From positions 215,497 through 279,496 of the forward strand of contig NW_027137032.1 in assembly GCF_040869045.1 (NCBI RefSeq): a stretch of DNA of 64,000 bases. The letters are read 5' to 3'. How positions within the stretch are numbered: the first letter of the stretch is position 1; the number at the start of each line of letters is the position of its first letter. Source of the DNA: Eurosta solidaginis (taxonomy: Eukaryota; Arthropoda; Insecta; Diptera; Tephritidae). The position numbers and the translations under genes were made by a program. Under the pieces are notes generated by a model that saw nothing but the letters and a program-made list of their open reading frames with translations, did no database searches and was not told the DNA's origin. Below, one piece after another: positions 39,701 through 52,400 of this stretch.

Positions 39701-42279
39701 AACGACTTACGTATTTTAAACATGCTAACCTTTAGCCCGGTAAGCAAATTAAAAAAAAAACGCAATATGTAGGCTACACGAGAACGGAGACGTCGAGTAA
39801 CCAAAACAAATGCGTTAAACAAATTCGTACACGTTATTTATCAATTTAACTCTAGAATTAAAGGATATACAACGAGAAACAACGTTTGACAACCTTTAAA
39901 CAGTTTTAATAACTATCTCAAAAATTATCGCTCTGATGCAAACAACTGATGAGTTATCTACTTAAATATGATGAACAAAACGACTTACGTATTTTAAACA
40001 TGCTAACCTTTAGCCCGGTAAGCAAATTAAAAAAAAACCGCAATATGTGGGCTACACGCGAACGGAGACGTCGAGTAACCAAAACAAATGCGTTAAACAA
40101 ATTCGTACACGTTATTTATCAATTTAACTCTAGAATTAAAGGATATACAACGAGAAACAACGTTTGACAACCTTTAAACAGTTTTAATAACTATCTCAAA
40201 AATTGTCGCTCTGATGCAAACAACTGATGAGTTATCTACTTAAATTTGTTGAACAAAACGACTTACGTATTTTAAGCATGCTAACCTTTAGCCCGGTAAG
40301 CAAATTAAAAAAAAAAACGCAATATGTAGGCTACACGAGAACGGAGACTTCGAGTAACCAAAACAAATGCGTTAAACAAATTCGTACACGTTATTTATCA
40401 ATTTAACTCTAGAATTAAAGGCTATACAACGAGAAACAACGTTTGACAACCTTTAAACAGTTTTAATAACTATCTCAAAAATTGTCGCTCTGATGCAAAC
40501 AACTGATGAGTTATCTACTTAAATTTGATGAACAAAACGACTTACGTATTTTAAACATGCTAACCTTTAGCCCGGTAAACAAATTAAAAAAAAAAAACGC
40601 AATATGTAGGCTACACGAGAACGGAGACGTCGAGTAACCAAAACAAATGCGTTAAACAAATTCGTACACGTTATTTATCAATTTAACTCTAGGATTAAAG
40701 GATATACAACGAGAAACAACGTTTGACAACCTTTAAACAGTTTTAATAACTATCTCAAAAATTGTCGCTCTGATGCAAACAACTGATGAGTTATCTACTT
40801 AAATTTGATGAACAAAACGACTTACGTATTTTAAACATGCTAACCTTTAGCCCGGTAAGCAAATTAAAAAAAAAACGCAATATGTAGGCTACACGAGAAC
40901 GGAGACGTCAAGTAACCAAAACAAATGCGTTAAACAAATTCGTACACGTTATTTATCAATTTAACTCTAGAATTAAAGGATATACAACGAGAAACAACGT
41001 TTGACAACCTTTAAACAGTTTTAATAACTATCTCAAAAATTATCGCTCTGATGCAAACAACTGATGAGTTATCTACTTAAATTTGATGAACAAAACGACT
41101 TACGTATTTTAAACATGCTAACCTTTGGCCCGGTAAGCAAATTAAAAAAAAAACGCAATATGTAGGCTACACGAGAACGGAGACGTCAAGTAACCAAAAC
41201 AAATGCGTTAAACAAATTCGTACACGTTATGTATCAATTTAACTCTAGAATTAAAGGATATACAACGAGAAACAACGTTTGACAACCTTTAAACAGTTTT
41301 AATAACTATCTCAAAAATTACCGCTCTGATGCAAACAACTGATGAGTTATCTACTTAAATATGATGAACAAAACGACTTACGTATTTTAAACATGCTAAC
41401 CTTTAGCCCGGTAAGCAAATTAAAAAAAAAAACGCAATATGTAGGCTACACGAGAACGGAGACGTCGAGTAACAAAAACAAATGCGTTAAACAAATTCGT
41501 ACACGTTATTTATCAATTTAACTATAGAATTAAAGGATATACAACGAGAAACAACGTTTGACAACCTTTAAACAATTTTAATAACTATCTCAAAAATTAT
41601 CGCTCTGATGCAAACAACTGATGAGTTATCTACTTAAATTTGATGAACAAAACGACTTACGTATTTTAAACATGCTAACCTTTAGCCCGGTAAGCAAATT
41701 AAAAAAAAAAACGCAATATGTAGGCTACACGAGAAAGGAGACGTCGAGTAACCAAAACAAATGCGTTAAACAAATTCGTACACGTTATTTATCAATTTAA
41801 CTCTAGAATTAAAGGATATACAACGAGAAACAACGTTTGACAACCTTTAAACAGTTTCAATAACTATCTCAAAAATTATCGCTCTGATGAAAACAACTGA
41901 TGAGTTATCTACTTAAATTTGATGAACAAAACGACTTACGTATTTTAAACATGCTAACCTTTAGCCCGGTAAGCAAATTAAAAAAAAACGCAATATGTAG
42001 GCTACACGAGAACGGAGACGTCGAGTAACCAAAACAAATGCGTTAAACAAATTCGTACACGTTATTTATCAATTTAACTCTAGAATTAAAGGATATACAA
42101 CGAGAAACAACGTTTGAAAACCTTTAAACACTTTTAATAACTATCTCAAAAATTATCGCTCTGATGCAAACAACTGATGAGTTATCTACTTAAATATGAT
42201 GAACAAAACGACTTACGTATTTTAAACATGCTAACCTTTAGCCCGGTAAGCAAATTAAAAAAAAAAACGCAATATGTAG
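30790..42279. repeat. Large duplicated segment, copy A (partner at 49.4-64.0 kb)
   Basis: An 11.5 kb run of satellite whose private variants reappear in order in copy B. Shared markers include CTAGTATTAAAG (30951 start; 49606 in B), TTATCTACCT (31051; 49706), AAATTGAAAA (about 31401; 50057), CCCAATATG and CGTACCGTTATT (about 31973 and 32039; 50629 and 50695), AGCCGGGTAAGC (about 32780), ACTTACCTATTT (about 33307), AGTTTTAGTAAC (about 34336), GCTATATG (about 35032), GTTTGAATAAC (37121; 55775 and 58842) and GTTTGAAAACC (42112; 63833). The offset is 18655 bp up to about 37.2 kb and 21721 bp after it. The left limit is set at about 30790, because the monomers before it differ (TGG type at 30489 against stop type at about 49158). 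Confidence 0.85.
38837..39948. repeat. Recurrent four-monomer block, about 1112 bp
   Basis: A TGG-type monomer, a TTTGTTG/AGCATG-type monomer, a monomer with CTAGGATT and one plain monomer, after which the next TGG-type copy begins at 39949. The same order and spacing occurs from 12947, 16846, 19626, 29375, 32161, 35219, 50816, 53873, 56937 and 60558. This tetramer appears to be the basic higher-order module; the six-, nine- and eleven-monomer units combine it with additional plain monomers. Confidence 0.7.
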
Positions 42280-45200
42280 GCTACACGAGAACGGAGACGT
42301 CGAGTAACCAAAACAAATGCGTTAAACAAATTCGTACACGTTATTTATCAATTTAACTCTAGAATTAAAGGATATACAACGAGAAACAACGTTTGACAAC
42401 CTTTAAACAGTTTTAATAACTATCTCAAAAATTATCGCTCTGATGCAAACAACTGATGAGTTATCTACTTAAATTTGATGAACAAAACGACTTACGTATT
42501 TTAAACATGCTAACCTTTAGCCCGGTAAGCAAATTAAAAAAAAACGCAATATGTAGGCTACACGAGAACGGAGACGTCGAGTAACCAAAACAAATGCGTT
42601 AAACAAATTCGTACACGTTATTTATCAATTTAACTCTAGAATTAAAGGATATACAACGAGAAACAACGTTTGACAACCTTTAAACAGTTTTAATAACTAT
42701 CTCAAAAATTATCGCTCTGATGCAAACAACTGATGAGTTATCTACTTAAATTTGATGAACAAAACGACTTACGTATTTTAAACATGCTAACCTTTAGCCC
42801 GGTAAGCAAATTAAAAAAAAAAACGCAATATGTTGGCTACACGAGAACGGAGACGTCGAGTAACCAAAACAAATGCGTTAAACAAATTCGTATACGTTAT
42901 TTATCAATTTAACTCTAGAAGTAAAGGATATACAACGAGAAACAACGTTTGACAACCTTTAAACAGTTTTAATAACTATCTCAAAAATTATCGCTCTGAT
43001 GCAAACAACTGATGAGTTATCTACTTAAATTTGATGAAAAAAACGACTTACGTATTTTAAACATGCTAACTTTTAGCCCGGTAAGCAAATTAAAAAAAAA
43101 AAAACGCAATATGTAGGCTACACGAGAACGGAGACGTCGAGTAACCAAAACAAATGCGTTAAACAAATTCGTACACGTTATTTATCAATTTAACTCTAGA
43201 ATTAAAGGATATACAACGAGAAACAACGTTTGACAACCTTTAAACAGTTTTAATAACTATCTCAAAAATTATCGCTCTGATGCAAATAACTGATGAGTTA
43301 TCTACTTAAATTTGATGAACACAACGACTTACGTATTTTAAACATGCTAACCTTTAGCCCGGTAAGCAAATTAAAAAAAAACGCAATATGTAGGCTACAC
43401 AAGAACGGAGACGTAGAGTAACCAAAACAAATGCGTTAAACAAATTCGTACACGTTATTTATCAATTTAACTCTAGAATTAAAGGATATACAACGAGAAA
43501 CAACGTTTGACAACCTTTAAACAGTTTTAATAACTATCTCAAAAATTATCGCTCTGATGGAAACAACTGATGAGTTATCTACTCAAATTTGTTGAACAAA
43601 ACGACTTACGTATTTTAAGCATGCTAACCTTTAGCCCGGTAAGCAAATTAAAAAAAAAACGCAATATGTAGGCTACACGAGAACGGAGACGTCGAGTAAC
43701 CAAAACAAATGCGTTAAACAAATTCGTACACGTTATTTATCAATTTAACTCTAGAATTAAAGGATATACAACGAGAAACAACGTTTGACAACCTTTAAAC
43801 AGTTTTAATAACTATCTCAAAAATTATCGCTCTGATGCAAACAACTGATGAGTTATCTACTTAAATTTGTTGAACAAAACGACTTACGTATTTTAAACAT
43901 GCTAACCTTTAGCCCGGTAAGCAAATTTAAAAAAAACGCAATATGTAGGCTACACGAGAACGGAGACGTCGAGTAACCAAAACAAATGCGTTAAACAAAT
44001 TCGTACACGTTATTTATCAATTTAACTCTAGAATTAAAGGATATACAACGAGAAACAACGTTTGACAACCTTTAAACAGTTTTAATAACTATCTCAAAAA
44101 TTGTCGCTCTGATGCAAACAACTGATGAGTTATCTACTTAAATTTGATGAACAAAACGACTTGCGTATTTTAAACATGCTAACCTTTAGCCCTGTAAGCA
44201 AATTAAAAAAAAAACGCAATATGTAGGCTACACGAGAACGGAGACGTCGAGTAACCAAAACAAATGCGTTAAACAAATTCGTACACGTTATTTATCAATT
44301 TAACTCTAGAATTAAAGGATATGCAACGAGAAACAACGTTTGACAACCTTTAAACAGTTTTAAAAACTATCTCAAAAATTATCGCTCTGATGCAAACAAC
44401 TGATGAGTTATCTACTTAAATATGATGAACAAAACGACTTACGTATTTTAAACATGCTAACCTTTAGCCCGGTAAGCAAATTAAAAAAAAAACGCAATAT
44501 GTAGGCTACACGAGAACAGAGACGTCGAGTAACCAAAACAAATGCGTTAAACAAATTCGTACACGTTATTTATCAATTTAACTCTAGAATTAAAGGATAT
44601 ACAACGAGAAACAACGTTTGACAACCTTTAAACAGTTTTAATAACTATCTCAAAAATTATCGCTCTGATGCAAACAACTGATGAGTTATCTACTTAAATT
44701 TGTTGAACAAAACGACTTACGTATTTTAAACATGCTAACCTTTAGCCCGGTAAGCAAATTTAAAAAAAAACGCAATATGTAGGCTACACGAGAACGGAGA
44801 CGTCGAGTAACCAAAACAAATGCGTTAAACAAATTCGTACACGTTATTTATCAATTTAACTCTAGAATTAAAGGATATACAACGAGAAACAACGTTTGAC
44901 AACCTTTAAACAGTTTTAATAACTATCTCAAAAATTGTCGCTCTGATGCAAACAACTGATGAGTTATCTACTTAAATTTGATGAACAAAACGACTTACGT
45001 ATTTTAAACATGCTAACCTTTAGCCCGGTAAGCAAATTAAAAAAAAAACGCAATATGTAGGCTACACGAGAACGGAGACGTCGAGTAACCAAAACAAATG
45101 CGTTAAACAAATTCGTACACGTTATTTATCAATTTAACTCTAGAATTAAAGGATATACAACGAGAAACAACGTTTGACAACCTTTAAACAGTTTTAATAA

Positions 45201-48200
45201 CTATCTCAAAAATTATCGCTCTGATGCAAACAACTGATGAGTTATCTACTTAAATTTGATGAACAAAACGACTTACGTATTTTAAACATGCTAACCTTTA
45301 GCCCGGTAAGCAAATTAAAAAAAAAACGCAATATGTAGGCTACACGAGAACGGAGACGTCGAGTAACCAAAACAAATGCGTTAAACAAATTCGTACACGT
45401 TATTTATCAATTTAACTCTAGAATTAAAGGATATACAACGAGAAACAACGTTTGACAACCTTTAAACAGTTTTAATAACTATCTCAAAAATTGTCGCTCT
45501 GATGCAAACAACTGATGAGTTATCTACTTAAATTTGATGAACAAAACGACTTACGTATTTTAAACATGCTAACCTTTAGCCCGGTAAGCAAATTAAAAAA
45601 AAAAAACGCAATATGTAGGCTACACGAGAACGGAGACGTCGAGTAACCAAAAAAAATGCGTTAAACAAATTCGTACAAGTTATTTATCAATTTAACTCTA
45701 GAATTAAAGGATATACAACGAGAAACAACGTTTGACAACCTTTAAACAGTTTTAATATCTATCTCAAAAATTATCGCTCTGATGCAAACAACTGATGAGT
45801 TATCTACTTAAATTTGATGAACAAAACGACTTACGTATTTTAAACATGCTAACCTTTAGCCCGGTAAGCAAATTAAAAAAAAAACGCAATATGTAGGCTA
45901 CACGAGAACGGAGACGTCGAGTAACCAAAACAAATGCGTTAAACAAATTCGTACAGGTTATTTATCAATTTAACTCTAGAATTAAAGGATATACAACGAG
46001 AAACAACGTTTGACAACCTTTAAACAGTTTTAATAACTATCTCAAAAATTATCGCTCTGATGCAAACAACTGATGAGTTATCTACTTAAATTTGTTGAAC
46101 AAAACGACTTACGTATTTTAAGCATGCTAACCTTTAGCCCGGTAAGCAAATTAAAAAAAAGAAACGCAATATGTAGGCTACACGAGAACGGAGACGTCGA
46201 GTAACCAAAACAAATGCGTTAAACAAATTCGTACACGTTATTTATCAACTTAACTCTAGAATTAAAGGATATACAACGAGAAACAACGTTTGACAAGCTT
46301 TAAACAGTTTTAATAACTATCTCAAAAATTATCGCTCTGATGCAAACAACTGATGAGTTATCTACTTAAATATGATGAAGAAAACGACTTACGTATTTTA
46401 AACATGCTAACCTTTAGCCCGGTAAGCAAATTAAAAAAAAAAACGCAATATGTAGGCTACACGAGAACGGAGACGTCGAGTAACCAAAACAAATGCGTTA
46501 AACAAATTCGTACACGTTATTTATCAATTTAACTCTAGAATTAAAGGATATACAACGAGAAACAACGTTTGACAACCTTTAAACAGTTTTAATAACTATC
46601 TCAAAAATTATCGCTCTGATGCAAACAACTGATGAGTTATCTACTTAAATTTGATGAACAAAACGACTTACGTATTTTAAACATGCTAACCTTTAGCCCG
46701 GTAAGCAAATTAAAAAAAAAAACGCAATATGTAGACTACACGAGAACGGAGACGTCGAGTAACCAAAACAAATGCGTTAAACAAATTCGTACACGTTATT
46801 TATCAATTTAACTCTAGAATTAAAGGATATACAACGAGAAACAACGTTTGACAACCTTTAAACAGTTTTAATAACTATCTCAAAAATTATCGCTCTGATG
46901 CAAACAACTGATGAGTTATCTACTTAAATATGATGAACAAAACGACTTACGTATTTTAAATATGCTAACCTTTAGCCCGGTAAGCAAATTAAAAAAAAAA
47001 CGCAATATGTAGGCTACACGAGAACGGAGACGTCGAGTAACCAAAACAAATGCGTTAAACAAATTCGTACACGTTATTTATCAATTTAACTCTAGAATTA
47101 AAGGATATACAACGAGAAACAACGTTTGACAACCTTTAAACAGTTTTAATAACTATCTCAAAAATTGTCGCTCTGATGCAAACAACTGATGAGTTATCTA
47201 CTTAAATTTGATGAACAAAACGACTTACGTATTTTAAGCATGCTAACCTTTAGCCCGGTAAGCAAATTCAAAAAAAAACGCAATATGCAGGCTACACGAG
47301 AACGGAGACGTTGAGTAACCAAAACAAATGCGTTAAACAAATTCGTACACGTTATTTATCAATTTAACTCTAGAATTAAAGGATATACAACGAGAAACAA
47401 CGTTTGACAACCTTTAAACAGTTTTAATAACTATCTCAAAAATTATCGCTCTGATGCAAACAACTGATGAGTTATCTACTTAAATTTGTTGAACAAAACG
47501 ACTTACGTATTTTAAACATGCTAACCTTTAGCCCGGTAAGCAAATTAAAAAAAAAAACGCAATATGTAGGCTACACGAGAACGGAGACGTCGAGTAACCA
47601 AAACAAATGCGTTAAACAAATTCGTACACGTTATTTATCAATTTAACTCTAGAATTAAAGGATATACAACGAGAAACAACGTTTGACAACCTTTAAACAG
47701 TTTTAATAACTATCTCAAAAATTATCGCTCTGATGCAAACAACTGATGAGTTATCTACTTAAATATGATAAACAAAACGACTTACGTATTTTAAACATGC
47801 TAACCTTTAGCCCGGTAAGCAAATTAAAAAAAAAACGCAATATGTAGGCTACACGAGAACGGAGACGTCGAGTAACCAAAACAAATGCGTTAAACAAATT
47901 CGTACACGTTATTTATCAATTTAACTCTAGAATTAAAGGATATACAACGAGAAACAACGTTTGACAACCTTTAAACAGTTTTAATAACTATCTCAAAAAT
48001 TGTCGCTCTGATGCAAACAACTGATGAGTTATCTACTTAAATATGATGAACAGAACGACTTACGTATTTTAAACATGCTAACCTTTAGCCCGGTAAGCAA
48101 ATTAAAAAAAAAACACAATATGTAGGCTACACGAGAACGGAGACGTCGAGTAACCAAAACAGATGCGTTAAACAAATTCGTACACGTTATTTATCAATTT

Positions 48201-48251
48201 AACTCTAGAATTAAAGGATATACAACGAGAAACAACGTTTGACAACCTTTA

Positions 48252-48271
48252 AACAGTTTTAATAACAAATT
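48252..48271. repeat. Left copy of 20-bp direct repeat flanking the insert
   Basis: AACAGTTTTAATAACAAATT. The first 15 bases are ordinary satellite; the last five (AAATT) do not follow them in any intact monomer. They do match the satellite that resumes to the right of the insert. This is what a target-site duplication of an already rearranged junction would give. Confidence 0.8.
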
Positions 48272-48445
48272 TTGATTTTTGGCGACCTTTAAATTCAGTT
48301 CAACAACAGCATCTCGAACAGACGCTGCCCACCTAACATCTGAACTCATTCCCCGATGACGATCTCCGTTGGAGATCGAAATATATTGGAACAAAAACAA
48401 CAACAACTTGTTTAATTTATTGACCTAGAGCCAGTTTGAAGAAAT
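48272..48445 (+). mobile_element. 174-bp foreign insert, probable truncated retroelement fragment
   Basis: The only sequence in the window that is not satellite. It is flanked on both sides by the same 20 bp, which looks like a long target-site duplication of the kind made by target-primed retrotransposition. Inside are a hairpin with an 8 bp perfect stem (48360-48378) within a hammerhead-like core, followed by A-rich CAACAACAAC sequence and an AT-rich tail. Minimal hammerhead motifs of this design are known from Penelope-like elements and are widespread in animal genomes, so a 5'-truncated element of that kind read on the plus strand is my best guess. No reverse-transcriptase motif, tRNA-like A/B boxes, terminal inverted repeats or clear poly-A tail are present, so a SINE, a LINE end or filler DNA from break repair remain possible. 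Confidence 0.55.
48349..48391 (+). ncRNA. Hammerhead-ribozyme-like motif (degenerate, minimal type I)
   Basis: The order of parts matches a minimal type I hammerhead. A 4 bp stem I is formed by TTCC (48349-48352) and GGAA (48388-48391). The core is CCGATGA (48353-48359), one unpaired C follows, and stem II is GATCTCC/GGAGATC with a GTT loop (48361-48377). GAAA is at 48378-48381, and a tiny AT-only stem III ends at TT (48386-48387) before stem I closes. The consensus core is CTGATGA, so the second base is C instead of T, a change expected to damage cleavage. Similar minimal hammerheads are reported in Penelope-like elements. The fold is seen by eye only; activity is not implied. Confidence 0.45.
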
Positions 48446-48465
48446 AACAGTTTTAATAACAAATT
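48446..48465. repeat. Right copy of 20-bp direct repeat flanking the insert
   Basis: Identical to 48252-48271 over all 20 bases. The bases beyond it differ on both sides (TA before it here against AA at the left copy; CG after it here against TT). The repeat runs straight into normal satellite at AAATTCGTAC (48461), which continues to the next full monomer at 48589. Confidence 0.8.
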
Positions 48466-49445
48466 CGTACACGTTATTTATAAATTTAACTCTAGAATTA
48501 AAGGATATACAACGAGAAACAATGTTTGACAACCTTTAAACAGTTTTAATAACTATCTCAAAAATTGTCGCTCTGATGCAAACAACTGATGAGTTATCTA
48601 CTTAAATTTGTTGAACAAAACGACTTACGTATTTTAAACATGCTAACCTTTAGCCCGGTAAGCAAATTAAAAAAAAAACGCAATATGTAGGCTACACGAG
48701 AACGGAGACGTCGAGTAACCAAAACAAATGCGTTAAACAAATTCGTACACGTTATTTATCAATTTAGCTCTAGAATTAAAGGATATACAACGAGAAACAA
48801 CGTTTGACAACCTTTAAACAGTTTTAATAACTATCTCAAAAATTATCGCTCTGATGCAAACAACTGATGAGTTATCTACTTAAATTTGATGAACAAAACG
48901 ACTTACGTATTTTAAACATGCTAACCTTTAGCCCGGTAAGCAAATTAAAAAAAAACGCAATATGTAGGCTACACGAGAACGGAGACGTCGAGTAACCAAA
49001 ACAAATGCGTTAAACAAATTCGTACACGTTATTTATCAATTTAACTCTAGAATTAAAGGATATACAACGAGAAACAACGTTTGACAACCTTTAAACAGTT
49101 TTAATAACTATCTCAAAAATTGTCGCTCTGATGCAAACAACTGATGAGTTATCTACTTAAACTTGTTGAACAAAACGACTTACGTATTTTAAACATGCTA
49201 ACCTTTAGCCCGGTAAGCAAATTAAAAAAAAAACGCAATATGTAGGCTACACGAGAACGGAGACGTCGAGTAACGAAAACAAATGCGTTAAACAAATTCG
49301 TACACGTTATTTATCAATTTAACTCTAGAATTAAAGGATATACAACGAGAAACAACGTTTGACAACCTTTAAACAGTTTTAATAACTATCTCAAAAATTG
49401 TCGCTCTGATGCAAACAACTGATGAGTTATCTACTTAAATTTGTT

Positions 49446-52400
49446 GAACAAAACGACTCACGTATTTTAAGCATGCTAACCTTTAGCCCGGTAAGCAAAT
49501 TAAAAAAAAAAACACAATATGTAGGCTACACGAGAACGGAGACGTCGAGTAACCAAAACAAATGCGTTAAACAAATTCGTACACGTTATTTATCAATTTA
49601 ACTCTAGTATTAAAGGATATACAACGAGAAACAACGTTTGACAACCTTTAAACAGTTTTAATAACTATCTCAAAAATTATCGCTCTGATGCAAACAACTG
49701 ATGAGTTATCTACCTAAATATGATGAACAAAACGACTTACGTATTTTAAACATGCTAACCTTTAGCCCGGTAAGCAAATTAAAAAAAAAAACGCAATATG
49801 TAGGCTACACGAGAACGGAGACATCGAGTAACCAAAACAAATGCGTTAAACAAATTCGTACACGTTATTTATCAATTTAACTCTAGAATTAAAGGATATA
49901 CAACGAGAAACAACGTTTGACAACCTTTAAACAGTTTTAATAACTATCTCAAAAATTGTCGCTCTGATGCAAACAACTGATGAGTTATCTACTTAAATTT
50001 GATGAACAAAACGACTTACGTATTTTAAACATGCTAACCTTTAGCCCGGTAAGCAAATTGAAAAAAAAACGCAATATGTAGGCTACACGAGAACGGAGAC
50101 GTCGAGTAACCAAAACAAATGCGTTAAACAAATTCGTACACGTTATTTATCAATTTAACTCTAGAATTAAAGGATATACAACGAGAAACAACGTTTGATA
50201 ACCTTTAAACAGTTTTAATAACTATCTCAAAAATTATTGCTCTGATGCAAACAACTGATGAGTTATCTACTTAAATTTGATGAACAAAACGACTTACGTA
50301 TTTTAAACATGCTAACCTTTAGCCCGGTAAGCAAATTAAAAAAAAAAACGCAATATGTAGGCTACACGAGAACGGAGACGTCGAGTAACCAAAACAAATG
50401 CGTTAAACAAATTCGTACACGTTATTTATCAATTTAACTCTAGAATTAAAGGATATACAACGAGAAACAACGTTTGACAACCTTTAAACAGTTTTAATAA
50501 CTATCTCAAAAATTGTCGCTCTGATGCAAACAACTGATGAGTTATCTACTTAAATTTGATGAACAAAACGACTTACGTATTTTAAACATGCTAACCTTTA
50601 GCCCGGTAAGCAAATTAAAAAAAAAAAACCCAATATGTAGGCTACACGAGAACGGAGACGTCGAGTAACCAAAACAAATGCGTTAAACAAATTCGTACCG
50701 TTATTTATCAATTTAACTATAGAATTAAAGGATATACAACGAGAAACAACGTTTGACAACCTTTAAACAGTTTTAATAACTATCTCAAAAATTATCGCTC
50801 TGATGCAAACAACTGATGAGTTATCTACTTAAATATGATGAACAAAACGACTTACGTATTTTAAACATGCTAACCTTTAGCCCGGTAAGCAAATTAAAAA
50901 AAAAACGCAATATGTGGGCTACGCGAGAACGGAGACGTCGAGTAACCAAAACAAATGCGTTAAACAAATTCGTACACGTTATTTATCAATTTAACTCTAG
51001 AATTAAAGGATATACAACGAGAAACAACGTTTGACAACCTTTAAACAGTTTTAATAACTATCTCAAAAATTGTCGCTCTGATGCAAACAACTGATGAGTT
51101 ATCTACTTAAATTTGTTGAACAAAACGACTTACGTATTTTAAGCATGCTAACCTTTAGCCCGGTAAGCAAATTAAAAAAAAAACGCAATATGTAGGCTAC
51201 ACGAGAACGGAGACGTCGAGTAACCAAAACAAATGCGTTAAACAAATTCGTACACGTTATTTATCAATTTAACTCTAGAATTAAAGGATATACAACGAGA
51301 AACAACTTTTGACAACCTTTAAACAGTTTTGATAACTATCTCAAAAATTGTCGCTCTGATGCAAACAACTGATGAGTTATCTACTTAAATTTGATGAACA
51401 AAACGACTTACGTATTTTAAACATGCTAACCTTTAGCCGGGTAAGCAAATTAAAAAAAAAACGCAATATGTAGGCTACACGAGAACGGAGACGTCGAGTA
51501 ACCAAAACAAATGCGTTAAACAAATTCGTACACGTTATTTATCAATTTAACTCTAGGATTAAAGGATATACAACGAGAAACAACGTTTGACAACCTTTAA
51601 ACAGTTTTAATAACTATCTCAAAAATTGTCGCTCTGATGCAAACAACTGATGAGTTATCTACTTAAATTTGATGAACAAAACGATTTACGTATTTTAAAC
51701 ATGCTAACCTTTAGCCCGGTAAGCAAATTAAAAAAAAACGCAATATGTAGGCTACACGAGAACGGAGACGTCGAGTAACCAAAACAAATGCGTTAAACAA
51801 ATTCGTACACGTTATTTATCAATTTAACTCTAGAATTAAAGGATATACAACGAGAAACAACGTTTGACAACCTTTAAACAGTTTTAATAACTATCTCAAA
51901 AATTATCGCTCTGATGCAAACAACTGATGAGTTATCTACTTAAATATGATGAACAAAACGACTTACCTATTTTAAACATGCTAACCTTTAGCCCGGTAAG
52001 CAAATTAAAAAAAAAACGCAATATGTGGGCTACACGAGAACGGAGACGTCGAGTAACCAAAACAAATGCGTTAAACAAATTCGTACACGTTATTTATCAA
52101 TTTAACTCTAGAATTAAACGATATACAACGAGAAACAACGTTTGACAACCTTTAAACAGTTTTAATAACTATCTCAAAAATTGTCGCTCTGATGCAAACA
52201 ACTGATGAGTTATCTACTTAAATTTGTTGAACAAAACGACTTACGTATTTTAAGCATGCTAACCTTTAGCCCGGTAAGCAAATTAAAAAAAAAACGCAAT
52301 ATGTAGCCTACACGAGAACGGAGACGTCGAGTAACCAAAACAAATGCGTTAAACAAATTCGTATACGTTATTTATCAATTTAACTCTAGAATTAAAGGAT

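Larger units (their letters stand above)
1..48271. repeat. 278-bp satellite array, left part
   Basis: Head-to-tail copies of one AT-rich monomer of about 278 bp fill this span without any other sequence. Taking the ATG of ATGAGTTATC as the origin, successive copies begin at 136, 414, 693, 971, 1247 and so on, all in one orientation. A typical monomer has a poly-A tract at about positions 81-90, an AatII site (GACGTC) at 119-124, an XbaI site (TCTAGA) at 181-186 and the segment AAACAGTTTTAATAAC at about 228-243. Copies differ mostly by single substitutions and by poly-A length. The repeat shows no resemblance I recognise to a transposon, rRNA spacer or named satellite family. A centromeric or heterochromatic satellite is the likeliest identity, but location and function are inferred only from the long homogeneous tandem arrangement. 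Confidence 0.98.
42280..49445. repeat. Diverged satellite block without TGG-type monomers
   Basis: About 26 monomers lying between duplicated copies A and B. None has the TGTGGG change, and the tetramer order seen elsewhere is absent. Private changes are frequent: ATGTTGGCT (about 42831), CTAGAAGTAAAG (about 42916), GATGAAAAAAACG (about 43034), GACGTAGAG (about 43411), CCTGTAAGC (about 44192), a G inside the poly-A tract (about 46161), GACAAGCTTT (about 46291) and ATGCAGGCT (about 47285). It also holds the only foreign insert. Together these suggest older, less homogenised satellite. Part of it near 43.85-44.96 kb shows a weak three-monomer repetition based on TTTGTTG with AAATTTAAAA. Confidence 0.65.

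Noticed and set aside
48194..48406. 70-codon open frame on the minus strand across the insert junction
   Set aside because: It runs from the insert into satellite, so its second half cannot be native to any element. No recognisable protein motif; chance frame.
48272..48445. tRNA-derived SINE
   Set aside because: No acceptable A box or B box: CTCGAACAG resembles part of a B box but lacks the leading GGT/GWT bases. There is no tRNA fold and no poly-A or simple-repeat tail.
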